A stretch of DNA of 37,317 bases from a bacterium. Its GTDB lineage: Bacteria; Armatimonadota; Chthonomonadetes; Chthonomonadales; CAJBBX01. Shown here piece by piece: positions 18,836 through 27,584 of the stretch. The stretch lies in NCBI GenBank assembly GCA_021811565.1, contig JAJZOL010000188.1, positions 1-37,317 on the forward strand. Reading direction: 5' to 3'. The notes under the pieces were generated by a model. It worked only from the letters and a program-made list of their open reading frames with translations. It was not told the DNA's origin and did not search any database. The position numbers were made by a program, and so were the translations under genes. How positions within the stretch are numbered: position 1 is the first letter of the stretch; the number at the start of each line of letters is the position of its first letter.

Positions 18836-19069
18836 TCACAATTTCTCCAGCGCTCCTACGAATTCTTCCGGTGTTATTTCAACCTCCCGGAGGATTTCTC
18901 TGACCAATGGACGGGCGAGGTCCCTCTTCGGGTGGTTCGGAACGGTGGTCGTCCTTCCATCAGGGTGGCGGTAAAAGACATGACTTCCTTTCTGCCGCAC
19001 TGCCTGAAAACCTAAACTCAACAGTATCTTCTCCATCGTCTTGAAATCTACGACGGGAAGCCGGGTCAT
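18836..19069 (-). CDS. hicA: HicA-family mRNA interferase toxin
   Basis: MTRLPVVDFKTMEKILLSLGFQAVRQKGSHVFYRHPDGRTTTVPNHPKRDLARPLVREILREVEITPEEF: typical HicA with GSHVFYRHPDGR and TTVPNH. Confidence 0.95.
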   Translation of the reverse strand: MTRLPVVDFKTMEKILLSLGFQAVRQKGSHVFYRHPDGRTTTVPNHPKRDLARPLVREILREVEITPEEFVGALEKL

Positions 19070-19284
19070 ACGGTTACCTCAATCTGTTGCAATCCTACAA
19101 ACCGGGGCAGGTCTTCCGTTGAACCCTTGTATTCCTCCAGGCACAACTCCAGAACTTCTTTAAGGTTTTTCTGAAGCTCATCTAAAGTCGCTCCCTGGGT
19201 ATGGGCACCAGCTATATCCGGCACAATACCAACATAAAGTTTTGTTTCAGGGTCCCATTCCACATAGGCAGTAAAGGTTCTCAT
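19066..19284 (-). CDS. hicB: HicB-family antitoxin
   Basis: FTAYVEWDPETKLYVGIVPDIAGAHTQGATLDELQKNLKEVLELCLEEY: HicB-like fold; 4-bp ATGA overlap with hicA; GGAGGTGAACA before ATG. Confidence 0.92.
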   Translation of the reverse strand: MRTFTAYVEWDPETKLYVGIVPDIAGAHTQGATLDELQKNLKEVLELCLEEYKGSTEDLPRFVGLQQIEVTV

Positions 19285-19308
19285 TGTTCACCTCCATAGA
19301 AAAATTTT

Positions 19309-19339
19309 ATTCTTTGTGCGCAACATCTGTGCAAAGAAT
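19309..19339. promoter_or_regulatory. Inverted repeat upstream of hicBA, candidate autoregulatory operator
   Basis: ATTCTTTG-N15-CAAAGAAT, perfect 8-bp arms, 25 bp upstream of the hicB ATG. Confidence 0.4.
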
Positions 19340-19392
19340 GTTTCATACGGTTTAGTATCTTATCAGCCTTTTCGCACAAGAATCCTGCAGCA

Positions 19393-19953
19393 TTACGCGG
19401 TGGTCATTCCCGCCATTGACGGTATGACGACGATTTGTATTAGTTTAAGTGCGGTGATTGCTGCACGCTTGCCCATTGTCGTCAGATAGTACTTGTTTGT
19501 ATGTCCGATTTTTTTGATAAGACCATGAAGGTGCAATCTTTTAGCAAGCGAGAAACCTGTGAGGTAGTTATGGCCGGTGAGTTTGTCATGCCAGGGTTCA
19601 AAGGACGGACAGGCTTCCATAGCTGAGAATATATGCACCAGTCCGTCGCCTTCGTCCCGTTTGGCAATGATATCCTGGATGCGGGTTTCTTTGCGAAAGG
19701 CGCCTTTAGTGCGTATAAACTCGATCTCAAGACCGTTCTCTTGTGCGAGTTGCTCTGCATTCCGGCGCAACTCGTCACGGAGCGGCTCGGTGAACCGAGG
19801 ATAATCAAAGAGACGAATACCCAGGGAACGCAGGTGGTCGGCCATGCCATCGCCGTGGCAGATGCCAGGCAGGGTGCCGCTTATGACGATGCGGTCAAAA
19901 CATGAGAGCATACCGTGAATCTGAGAGTTGTGTCTTTCGATCAAAGAAACCAT
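19393..19953 (-). pseudogene. Internally deleted and frameshifted ORF fusing N- and C-termini of a longer protein family of unknown function
   Basis: N-terminus MVSLIERHNSQIHGMLSCFDRIVISGTLPGICHGDGMADHLRSLGIRLFDYPRF and C-terminus HLHGLIKKIGHTNKYYLTTMGKRAAITALKL look like the two ends of a family I recall as much longer; the overlapping frame reads ITTSQVSRLLK exactly where an -RLHLHGLIKK- continuation is expected, indicating an indel. Confidence 0.65.
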
Positions 19954-20046
19954 AGGATATCTTCCTGTGTGCCACTGGGCGAATGTGTTGTATAACTAAT
20001 TACGACGCCAGAGCCGGATTTCCTCTTTGGTTCCAGCTATGCCAGG

Positions 20047-20715
20047 TTAGAAATAAGAGCATTTGTCTCAGGTGCCAGATTCATGCCATGCGTTTTTTAG
20101 CATTTTCGAATTGCCTGTAAACGTGCAATATGATTTTTCAAAGATATCTTACCATAACGTATGATATTTGTCGATTCTTCTATTTGATCAATCTATAAGA
20201 ATTTCATAAACGGATTAGTGCTTTTGATGAGAGAAACTCCTAAAGTGATGGCTCTTTTTTTAGGAGGCAATTCGATCTTCGGAAGTGTAAGCGAGCTTCG
20301 GCGCAAAAGTTTCCAACGTAGCATGAACTATTCCCAATATATTCTTCAAACTCCTTGACAAGCTCTATCAAAAGTGATATTCTGCGAGGGACATTAAAAT
20401 CCGTCGAGAGGGATGAGCCTGCATCATCATCATCGGACCTGCGAACGGAGAAGTTCCACCCACTTTCTGTAATCCTTTTTTGGACAGCGTGTTTCCAAAT
20501 ATGACCCGAACGGAGAAACGCGAACATGCCGGCATAGAAGTTTTTAAATAAATGTTAATGATGTATCATATTGTAATTATTAAAAAGGAGTATGTTATGG
20601 TTAAAAATAGAATATACCCTTCATACTGGATGCTTTTATTATGCGGTATCCTTGGGACACAATTATACCATATCATTATTATATTGGATAATTTGAGATA
20701 TTCTGGGAAATTTAT
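20047..20715. repeat. ~0.66 kb direct repeat, copy 2
   Basis: TTAGAAATAAGAGCATTTGTCTCAGGTGCCAGATTCATGCCATGCG... through TTCTGGGAAATTTATAG; aligns to 16772-17437 with scattered differences. Confidence 0.95.
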
Positions 20716-20830
20716 AGTCAATTATTCAGCTTGGCTCAAAAACGAAGGTATCCAAATGGAAATTATATATGTTATATTTATTTCCATTATATATATAATA
20801 AAGTGGTTGGTTACGAAACTATACGCTTGA
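20597..20830 (+). CDS. Small two-TM protein carried at the right end of repeat copy 2
   Basis: AAAAAGGAGTATGTT-ATG; MVKNRIYPSYWMLLLCGILGTQLYHIIIILDNLRYSGKFIVNYSAWLKNEGIQMEIIYVIFISIIYIIKWLVTKLYA. In copy 1 the equivalent ORF stops early (CCG TCA TAA). Confidence 0.5.
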   Translation: MVKNRIYPSYWMLLLCGILGTQLYHIIIILDNLRYSGKFIVNYSAWLKNEGIQMEIIYVIFISIIYIIKWLVTKLYA

Positions 20831-21244
20831 AATATGCATGAGCCTTAGCTTATTGGTTATAATGCATTTCATTATCTCTGTTGACTTACAATGCAGTCTT
20901 AAGTCGGGTTCCTATCCATATCATGCATTAGATATTAATTCGGCAACTAAATATCAAGGAATATATTAACTTCATCAAGAGTGATTTCTCATATTTTATC
21001 ATCTATTTAATTGCCGATTTAATAATATTATCACGATGGCTTGAAGACCAAGGGCGCGGGGATATGCCAACACAAATTGTTCTTACCGTCAGGCATACAT
21101 GCTAATCTTAGGAACAAAAGATCGGAATTGCTGATATCGTTTTCTACAAGTATTTCGTTTAATTCAGGGGATATCATGCATTCCTTGGATTGGCGATGAA
21201 AGGGCCGTCTTGTATAGTTATCCATAAGTTGAATCTTCGGAGCT

Positions 21245-22285
21245 TTATTGCCGGGTTTCCTGAAGAGCCTCAAGTACAACCGGTATCGATTCGCGCCAAT
21301 TGTCGGGGTATTGTTCCGAAACCTCAAAGGCGAACAGCCTGCCGTTCTCGCTGCCGCGCTGCACCATATCCAGAACCTTGTCGTGCAGTTTTTTAGGCGG
21401 AAGCATGTAATGCCCGACTCGAATATTGCACCAGAACAGCTTATCACGCCAAGCTGCACGTGCCTCCTCCAATGGCATATCCCCCTCATTAGGCTCCGTG
21501 AGAGACTCGATGAGATCAATCGGAGCTTGGGCGATCAGACGCTTGCAGGATGCCGTTCGTCCATCGTAATGAGATCCGACAATCTTGCCCGCTTGGCGGA
21601 GGATCGGGAAGCACTCGTTGTATACTGGAAGAAGGTATTTTTCATACCTTTTGGGACCTAATGACTCCGCAGTGAAATTCTCAAGGTTGGATACGAACCT
21701 GCCAGGACCTTCCGCCACGATCTGAACTCTCTTTCTAAAGTTCACAAGCAAGGCTTCATATAGCTCCTCTATTTCATTTTTCATATCCAGCAGGTGCAAG
21801 GAGAAGTTTTCCAGTCCTACCAAATCCACGAGGATTGTTTGCAGAGGCGTGCGACCAATGGAGGAGAGGGCAACTCCGTACGGGGCTATTTTTCGCTCCA
21901 TTTCCAAAAATTCTTCGTATCGTGCGGTGTAATCCGTGTGGCGCACGATCCAAAGCATCACCCTGTAATCATCCGCCGTTTCCAGTAGGTGTTTTCTCGC
22001 CCAGCCGTTTAGCCACGTCTGATGTAGGTTGCCAACGGGTGTTTTTATGGTTTGGCGATGATACATCTCTCCGTTTTCAGAGTATTCATCGTTCAGGTAT
22101 TCCACCTCCTTCGTTTCCGAACGGAACGGGCTAACGTGCCATGTCACACCAAGTCCGGCATCGAACATGGGTTGCCACTCAGGCTCGTTTTGAGTGTGTC
22201 GCCATTCGTTTTGATAAATGGTGTAGGGAATGATATCCGGTCGTTCCCCAGCCCAGAAGAGTTCCAATCGTTCCCTGATATTCAT
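21245..22285 (-). CDS. Uroporphyrinogen decarboxylase/methylcobamide methyltransferase-superfamily protein
   Basis: MNIRERLELFWAGERPDIIPYTIYQNEW...GRTPLQTILVDLVGLENFSLHLLDMKNEIEELYEAL...IVGSHYDGRTASCKRLIAQAPIDLIESLTEPNEGDMPLEEARAAWRDKLFWCNI: URO-D-like fold. Start 22285 preferred. Confidence 0.85.
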   Translation of the reverse strand: MNIRERLELFWAGERPDIIPYTIYQNEWRHTQNEPEWQPMFDAGLGVTWHVSPFRSETKEVEYLNDEYSENGEMYHRQTIKTPVGNLHQTWLNGWARKHLLETADDYRVMLWIVRHTDYTARYEEFLEMERKIAPYGVALSSIGRTPLQTILVDLVGLENFSLHLLDMKNEIEELYEALLVNFRKRVQIVAEGPGRFVSNLENFTAESLGPKRYEKYLLPVYNECFPILRQAGKIVGSHYDGRTASCKRLIAQAPIDLIESLTEPNEGDMPLEEARAAWRDKLFWCNIRVGHYMLPPKKLHDKVLDMVQRGSENGRLFAFEVSEQYPDNWRESIPVVLEALQETRQ

Positions 22286-22439
22286 TGACCCACCTTTGCT
22301 CGAAACGTGATAGCGGATTATACCACAACCGATCAAATTCAAACGAATGCGGTGACCTTGAGCACGGGATTAGAAAATACGTTGACAATCATGTCAGGGA
22401 CCATTGACAGATACATGTTTCGAGTCGTATAATTGAGTT

Positions 22440-22934
22440 ATGAAACAGTTGCAGGATGAAAATATTAACTCAGGTGATATCGACGAGTGTGCATCGATGA
22501 TTCTGGAAACGGTGCCGTTTATCATGCGCGTGATACGCGCGGAACGTCGTGAATTGGGAGGGGACATCTTGCCCTTGCCTCATTTCCGTGTCCTTGCGCA
22601 TTTAAATCGCAATCCTGAGTCATCGTTATCCTCCCTTGCCGAGGAGATCGGATTGACGCTTCCATCCATCTCGAAAATCGTGGAGGCATTGCATGAGAAA
22701 GGTTTGGTTTCCAGGCGGGAATCGGAACACGATCGACGGTATATTCGCCTATCCGTGACTTCTGAAGGAGCGCTTGCGTTGCAAGTTGCGAGGCTTGAAA
22801 CCCAACGCAAGTTGGCCAAAAGGTTACAGGAGGCGTCACCGGAGCAATGCGCGTTTATTAGCGAGGGACTTCGTTCGCTGAGAGATGTTTTCACACAGCG
22901 AAAAAACAACGAGGTCGATAGTAGCGGGGAATAA
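22440..22934 (+). CDS. MarR-family transcriptional regulator
   Basis: LPLPHFRVLAHLNRNPESSLSSLAEEIGLTLPSISKIVEALHEKGLVSRRESEHDRRYIRLSVTSEG. Confidence 0.95.
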   Translation: MKQLQDENINSGDIDECASMILETVPFIMRVIRAERRELGGDILPLPHFRVLAHLNRNPESSLSSLAEEIGLTLPSISKIVEALHEKGLVSRRESEHDRRYIRLSVTSEGALALQVARLETQRKLAKRLQEASPEQCAFISEGLRSLRDVFTQRKNNEVDSSGE

Positions 22935-22935
22935 C

Positions 22936-23742
22936 ATGGAAATTCTTCGAACGGAATCCTTGACGCGACGTTTTGGAGCTTTCACGGCGGTGGATGAGGT
23001 TACATTCACCATGGAGAAAGGGGAGGTGTTCGGACTTCTCGGTCCTAACGGTGCGGGCAAGAGCACCACTCTTAAAATGCTGACCACACTGCTTCCGCCC
23101 ACATCGGGCAATGCGTACATTCAGGATTTTGATCTAATCCATCATGCAGGAGACGTGCGCAGATTGATAGGGTATGTTCCCCAAGCGTTATCCGCTGATG
23201 GAGCGCTGACCGGATACGAGAACCTGCTAATATTCGCCAAACTCTATGATCTACCGCGCAAGGAGCGAGAGGCGCGGATTCAAAGATCCCTGACATTCAT
23301 GGGTTTGGAGGAAGCCGCCGGCAAACTTGTGAGGGACTACTCCGGCGGAATGATACGTCGGTTGGAGATTGCCCAATCGATCCTTCATCACCCACCGATT
23401 CTCTTTCTCGATGAGCCCACGGTCGGCTTGGACCCTCTGGCGAGGAAAGCGGTGTGGGATAATTTGGAACAGCTGAGAGAGGAATACGACACAACGATTC
23501 TGTTAACCACACATCACATGGAGGAGGCGGATTACCTTTGCGACAGAATAGCTATTATGCATCATGCAAAGCTTGCCGCAATTGGCGCCCCCGATCTATT
23601 GAAGGCTACCTTGGATAAGCAAGATGCAACGTTGGATGATGTCTTCATACATTACACTGGCAACGCGATGGATGAAAACGAATTAGGAGGGAATTTCCGT
23701 GATACCACAAGAGCGCGGAGAAATGCGCGGCGTATCGGGTAG
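22936..23742 (+). CDS. ABC transporter ATP-binding protein (multidrug/ABC-2 type)
   Basis: Walker A GPNGAGKST, signature YSGGMIRRLEIAQSI, Walker B ILFLDEPT; ATG at 22936 immediately follows the marR stop. Confidence 0.97.
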   Translation: MEILRTESLTRRFGAFTAVDEVTFTMEKGEVFGLLGPNGAGKSTTLKMLTTLLPPTSGNAYIQDFDLIHHAGDVRRLIGYVPQALSADGALTGYENLLIFAKLYDLPRKEREARIQRSLTFMGLEEAAGKLVRDYSGGMIRRLEIAQSILHHPPILFLDEPTVGLDPLARKAVWDNLEQLREEYDTTILLTTHHMEEADYLCDRIAIMHHAKLAAIGAPDLLKATLDKQDATLDDVFIHYTGNAMDENELGGNFRDTTRARRNARRIG

Positions 23743-24556
23743 CGCGTCAACCGGAATTGCCGCCCGACCCGGAGTCCTATCGTCCGCATGGGCGTTTATA
23801 ACGAAAACGGCGGTCATCGCGGAACTGGAGGTTCGGAAACTCCGTCACGATCCCACGGAGGTGTTCACACGCGCCGTACAACCGGCGTTATGGTTATTAA
23901 TCTTCGGAGAGGTTTTTACACGTGCACGAGCCATTCCAACCGGCGGGATTCGTTATTTGGATTTCATGGCGCCGGGTATTTTGGCTCAGAGCGTGCTCTT
24001 CATTGCGATCTTTTACGGGATCGCCATCATTTGGGAGAGGGATCTGGGCATTGTTCACAAATTTCTCGCCAGTCCCACTCCGCGTCCCGCAATCGTCCTG
24101 GGCAAGGCCGTATCAGCGGGGATCAGAGGGCTCATGCAGGCGGTTGTGATCTATCTTCTGGCTTTGCTTGTGCACGTGAAACTAAACTGGAATCCCTTTG
24201 CGCTCTTGGGAGTTGCGTTGACTGTCATTCTGGGAGCCGCGCTTTTCTCAACTCTTTCTCTTATCATCGCGTGCATTGTGAAAACGAGAGAGCGGTTCAT
24301 GGGAATTGGACAGGTGATCACGATGCCTCTATTCTTCGCAAGCAATGCAATCTATCCCATTGCGATGATGCCAGACTGGCTAAAAGCGGTATCGCGTGCA
24401 AACCCTCTCACCTACGAGGTGGATGCCTTGCGCTCCCTCATGCTGCAACATGGAGTTGGAGTGTATGGGTTCTGGTACGATTTCACCGTGCTCATTGTCT
24501 CGATAGTTATTTTGGTCTCGATCGGTGCGAAGCTTTATCCGAGAGTTGTAAACTGA
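23699..24556 (+). CDS. ABC-2 type transporter permease
   Basis: GTG start overlapping upstream gene; ALWLLIFGEVFTRARAIPTGGIRYLDFMAPGILAQSVLFIAIFYGIAIIWERDLGIVHKFLASPTPRPAIVLGK is characteristic. Confidence 0.95.
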   Translation: MIPQERGEMRGVSGSASTGIAARPGVLSSAWAFITKTAVIAELEVRKLRHDPTEVFTRAVQPALWLLIFGEVFTRARAIPTGGIRYLDFMAPGILAQSVLFIAIFYGIAIIWERDLGIVHKFLASPTPRPAIVLGKAVSAGIRGLMQAVVIYLLALLVHVKLNWNPFALLGVALTVILGAALFSTLSLIIACIVKTRERFMGIGQVITMPLFFASNAIYPIAMMPDWLKAVSRANPLTYEVDALRSLMLQHGVGVYGFWYDFTVLIVSIVILVSIGAKLYPRVVN

Positions 24557-24582
24557 AAAGGATGATGAATGCGCTAAGTGAG

Positions 24583-24804
24583 CAGGTAATTGCTAAATTC
24601 GAATCCCAAGTATATCACCGAACGTGAAATGAGCGATAATAGCCACATTTCCTGAATTTTGCAATTACCTCTGAGAATAATGAATTAGGGAGGAATTTGC
24701 GGCTTCCCTGATTTCCGGGTAATTGCAAAGTTCGTAAAAGGGAGTATTTATCGCACATTTCATGCGATGAGATATCCCTTAAAGACAAATTTTGCAATTA
24801 CCTG
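24583..24804. repeat. MITE-like / structured element built from four alternating copies of (A)GGTAATTGC
   Basis: CAGGTAATTGC at 24583, GCAATTACCT at 24661, GGGTAATTGC at 24717, GCAATTACCTG at 24794; 17-bp arms AGGTAATTGCTAAATTC/GAATTTTGCAATTACCT with one mismatch. Confidence 0.75.
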
Positions 24805-24829
24805 TTTTTTTGCATAAAGTGGAATTCTT

Positions 24830-25972
24830 TTAAGGTTCTATCCTATAGATATGCACCTGATAGGGAGTGAAGCTATCCTGGAACGTTCCTTGCCGAGCCT
24901 CGATGGTCCGGTTTTCATTTATCACGGTCACCCGAGAGCTTTCGAGTGGCGCCGGGATATGGAACGTTGCGGTCGTGTCATTGTCCCTCATCCCAATGGC
25001 GAACAGATAAATGGCACCATTGTACTCTCGCGAAAGCATGGAGATGGGAACCCCTTCGTTTGAGGTGGACACCGTGACATTCCTCTTTGGTGAGGGGCTT
25101 TGAAGGATGGGGTTCATGGCTTGAATTTGCGAGTTCAGCTTGGTGACCGTCTTCAGCATCTCCGGTTCATCTAGCAAAGCGTGTTCATCGAATTTCGGTT
25201 TGAACTGGTGTACGAAATAGATTAGTCCTTTCGCCCCGTGGATGATTGCCATCCAAACCTCGGAACGCACCTCATTCGGGGTCGCCATCCCGTTTCCGTC
25301 GATATTCGTGCACTCGATGCAGCACCAAAGAGATTTTTTTCCGTCCGTCCACTCCTTCAGTCGATCCAATCCTTTCGCGATCAGCCACATCTTTTTCAAT
25401 CCCTCTTTAGGTCCGAATTGGGCGATTGGGTAGATGTCAAAGGAGATGATATCACCTCCCTTCACATAAGTGAGATAGTCCGAGAGTTTCGCCCCCGTGC
25501 CTCTCCCCATCCATTGGTCGTTCGCAACACCCTGACCGAGATTGAGCATGCTGGGGCGGGAGGGATCGTTGGAATGGATTTTCCTGTAAATATCCACCAC
25601 TTTTTCGGGGGGAACGCAAGTACCGTATCCCCCTTGCGGCAACGGCTGAGCGTTATCAGGTTCGTCTTGCTGCATCCAACCGAAGATGGTGTGGTCTTGC
25701 AAATGCTTCAATGCGGTCTCATTTTGCTCGCAAATTACCCTCATTCCCGTCTTCTTCAAAGCTGAAAGTTGTGCCTCCGTTGGGCCTTGCCATAAACCCA
25801 CATACAGATTAAATCCGGCTTGTTGATATTCCGGAGCCAAGACTGGGTTTTGGAGCCATACGGCGATGGGAAAGGGGGTTGCGGCAAGGGATTGCATGGA
25901 CTTGGCGAAGGCGTTATACATTGCGCAGGCGATAAAAACTGTGGAGAAAAAAGGGATTACACGATGCATCAT
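24830..25972 (-). CDS. Secreted glycoside-hydrolase-like (TIM barrel) protein
   Basis: Signal peptide; FGWMQQDEPDNAQPLPQGGYGTCVPPEKVVDIYRKIHSNDPSRPSMLNLGQG... WMAIIHGAKGLIYFVHQFKP pattern of GH-like barrels; family not assigned. Confidence 0.75.
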   Translation of the reverse strand: MMHRVIPFFSTVFIACAMYNAFAKSMQSLAATPFPIAVWLQNPVLAPEYQQAGFNLYVGLWQGPTEAQLSALKKTGMRVICEQNETALKHLQDHTIFGWMQQDEPDNAQPLPQGGYGTCVPPEKVVDIYRKIHSNDPSRPSMLNLGQGVANDQWMGRGTGAKLSDYLTYVKGGDIISFDIYPIAQFGPKEGLKKMWLIAKGLDRLKEWTDGKKSLWCCIECTNIDGNGMATPNEVRSEVWMAIIHGAKGLIYFVHQFKPKFDEHALLDEPEMLKTVTKLNSQIQAMNPILQSPSPKRNVTVSTSNEGVPISMLSREYNGAIYLFAIGMRDNDTTATFHIPAPLESSRVTVINENRTIEARQGTFQDSFTPYQVHIYRIEP

Positions 25973-26099
25973 ATCGATTACCCTCCGAAACTATCGTTGT
26001 AAAAAGGCGCAAATCACCCTCCTGGAATGATTCGCGCCCAATAAAACCGATTGTAGGAAGCATACGATCGGAATTAAAAAGCCGATCACCTTACAGAGA

Positions 26100-26642
26100 T
26101 TACTGATGCACGATGGTGTTTTCCGAAGAGAGACGATCCACATTCAGACCGATTGGAAGAATCGGATATGCATCCTCTTCAGGAAAATGCAATTGATTGG
26201 AGGTTGCTGCTAAAACATCCAACGCTTCAATAATCTTGTTAAGCAATTCGGGATCCATCTCTTTGATGCAATCCGAAAGGTGCGCCAAGCGTTCCGAATG
26301 GAGTTGGGACGCCGCCTCTCTGGATCGTTCTGTTAGCGTCAGGCGTACCGCTCTTCTGTCGTAAGGATCGGGTTTTCTCTCGACCAATCCCTGTCTAACT
26401 AGTCGTTCTACTAATCGAGACGCGCTCGGCAAAGCCACTCCCAAGGCTTGGGCGATATCAACTAACTTGCTACCTTCTCTTTCAATGACAAGCTGAAGGC
26501 ATTTGAACTGCATCATTGGAAGCTTTGCCATGGATGGAGGAGGAGGCACACTGGTGATCACGTTTCTCATGACCATTGTGAGCGATCGTCTTAAATGCTC
26601 AATCTGTTCTTGTGATGGTTTCATAGTGGCAGCTCTTTTCAT
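26100..26642 (-). CDS. MarR-family transcriptional regulator
   Basis: MMQFKCLQLVIEREGSKLVDIAQALGVALPSASRLVERLVRQGLVERKPDPYDRRAVRLTLTERSREA: wHTH typical of MarR. Confidence 0.93.
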   Translation of the reverse strand: MKRAATMKPSQEQIEHLRRSLTMVMRNVITSVPPPPSMAKLPMMQFKCLQLVIEREGSKLVDIAQALGVALPSASRLVERLVRQGLVERKPDPYDRRAVRLTLTERSREAASQLHSERLAHLSDCIKEMDPELLNKIIEALDVLAATSNQLHFPEEDAYPILPIGLNVDRLSSENTIVHQ

Positions 26643-26791
26643 GAAAATAGGATGAAAGAAGAGAAGGAAAACTACTATCCCTCATTAATATAATACAATG
26701 AATTAATACATACTTGCATGCTTTTTTTACAAGACCGAAAAAATATTTTCAAAATACACTATGGAAAACGGGGCTTACTTCCGATACTACG

Positions 26792-26836
26792 CTAATAGTT
26801 GCATAAAGACAACAATAACACGAATGCAACTATTAG
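26792..26836. promoter_or_regulatory. Perfect 13-bp inverted repeat between the divergent MarR gene and 26849 gene
   Basis: CTAATAGTTGCAT (26792-26804) N19 ATGCAACTATTAG (26824-26836), directly upstream of the GGGAGGAA RBS. Confidence 0.75.
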
Positions 26837-26848
26837 GGAGGAACTCCA

Positions 26849-27442
26849 ATGACCATTTCAGGGATTGGTCTGCAGGACGTCAACGGATTACAGTCCATTG
26901 GATCTCTTCTGCAGATTCAACAAAACACAACAAGCTCCACCGATCCTACTTTGACGACATCGTCGTCCTCAACTCCGGCAAGTGATGTGCAGATATCCGG
27001 GCCGGGAGAGTTCATGAGCAACCTTCAAAGCCTTCTATCCCAGGACCCCAGCCAGTTCCAACAGGTGGTTTCGCAGATGGCGACGCAGGTGCAACAAACA
27101 GCTCAGCAGGTGGGCGGCGCACAGGGGCAGCAACTGTCCGAATTCGCCTCGAAACTGCAGCAAGCGGCGCAATCGGATAGTTTGGCTCCGCTTCAGCCAT
27201 CGCAGAGCACAAACAACGGCGTTCAAGGCGCCTACGGACAAAACAACTCCGTAAGCCAATTGATGGGTGCTCTGCATGGCGGGCGCCATGGGCATCATCA
27301 CGGCGGATCGGTTTCCGCTTCGGACGGATCCCAATCATCCGGGAATACACAGAACTCATCAAGTTCGCAAAGCCCTCTCGCGTCTCTTTTCCAAACATTG
27401 AACACTGAATTGACTCAGGCTCTTTCCGGAACAAACAGTTAA
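26849..27442 (+). CDS. Low-complexity Ser/Gln-rich protein with His-Gly segment, unknown function
   Basis: MTISGIGLQDVNGLQSIGSLLQIQQNTTSST...LHGGRHGHHHGGSVSASDGSQSSGNTQNSS; RBS GGGAGGAA and downstream terminator support it. Confidence 0.75.
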   Translation: MTISGIGLQDVNGLQSIGSLLQIQQNTTSSTDPTLTTSSSSTPASDVQISGPGEFMSNLQSLLSQDPSQFQQVVSQMATQVQQTAQQVGGAQGQQLSEFASKLQQAAQSDSLAPLQPSQSTNNGVQGAYGQNNSVSQLMGALHGGRHGHHHGGSVSASDGSQSSGNTQNSSSSQSPLASLFQTLNTELTQALSGTNS

Positions 27443-27466
27443 AGCATGTTCCAGCGTGCCCGGAGG

Positions 27467-27506
27467 AGCGACGCATCGAGTGTATCTCGACGATGCGTCG
27501 CTTTTT
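27467..27506 (+). terminator. Intrinsic terminator
   Basis: AGCGACGCATCG ... CGATGCGTCGCT perfect 12-bp stem followed by TTTTT. Confidence 0.92.
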
Positions 27507-27584
27507 CATTATCACATCAAAAAAGATGGATTCAGGGTTTACGACGGGGTAAAACATTCCTAATTATCTTTTGGGAGAAATGTA

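Noticed and set aside
27012-27557. 181-aa minus-strand ORF antisense to the Ser/Gln-rich gene
   Set aside because: Antisense shadow of the better-supported gene, which has an RBS and a terminator.
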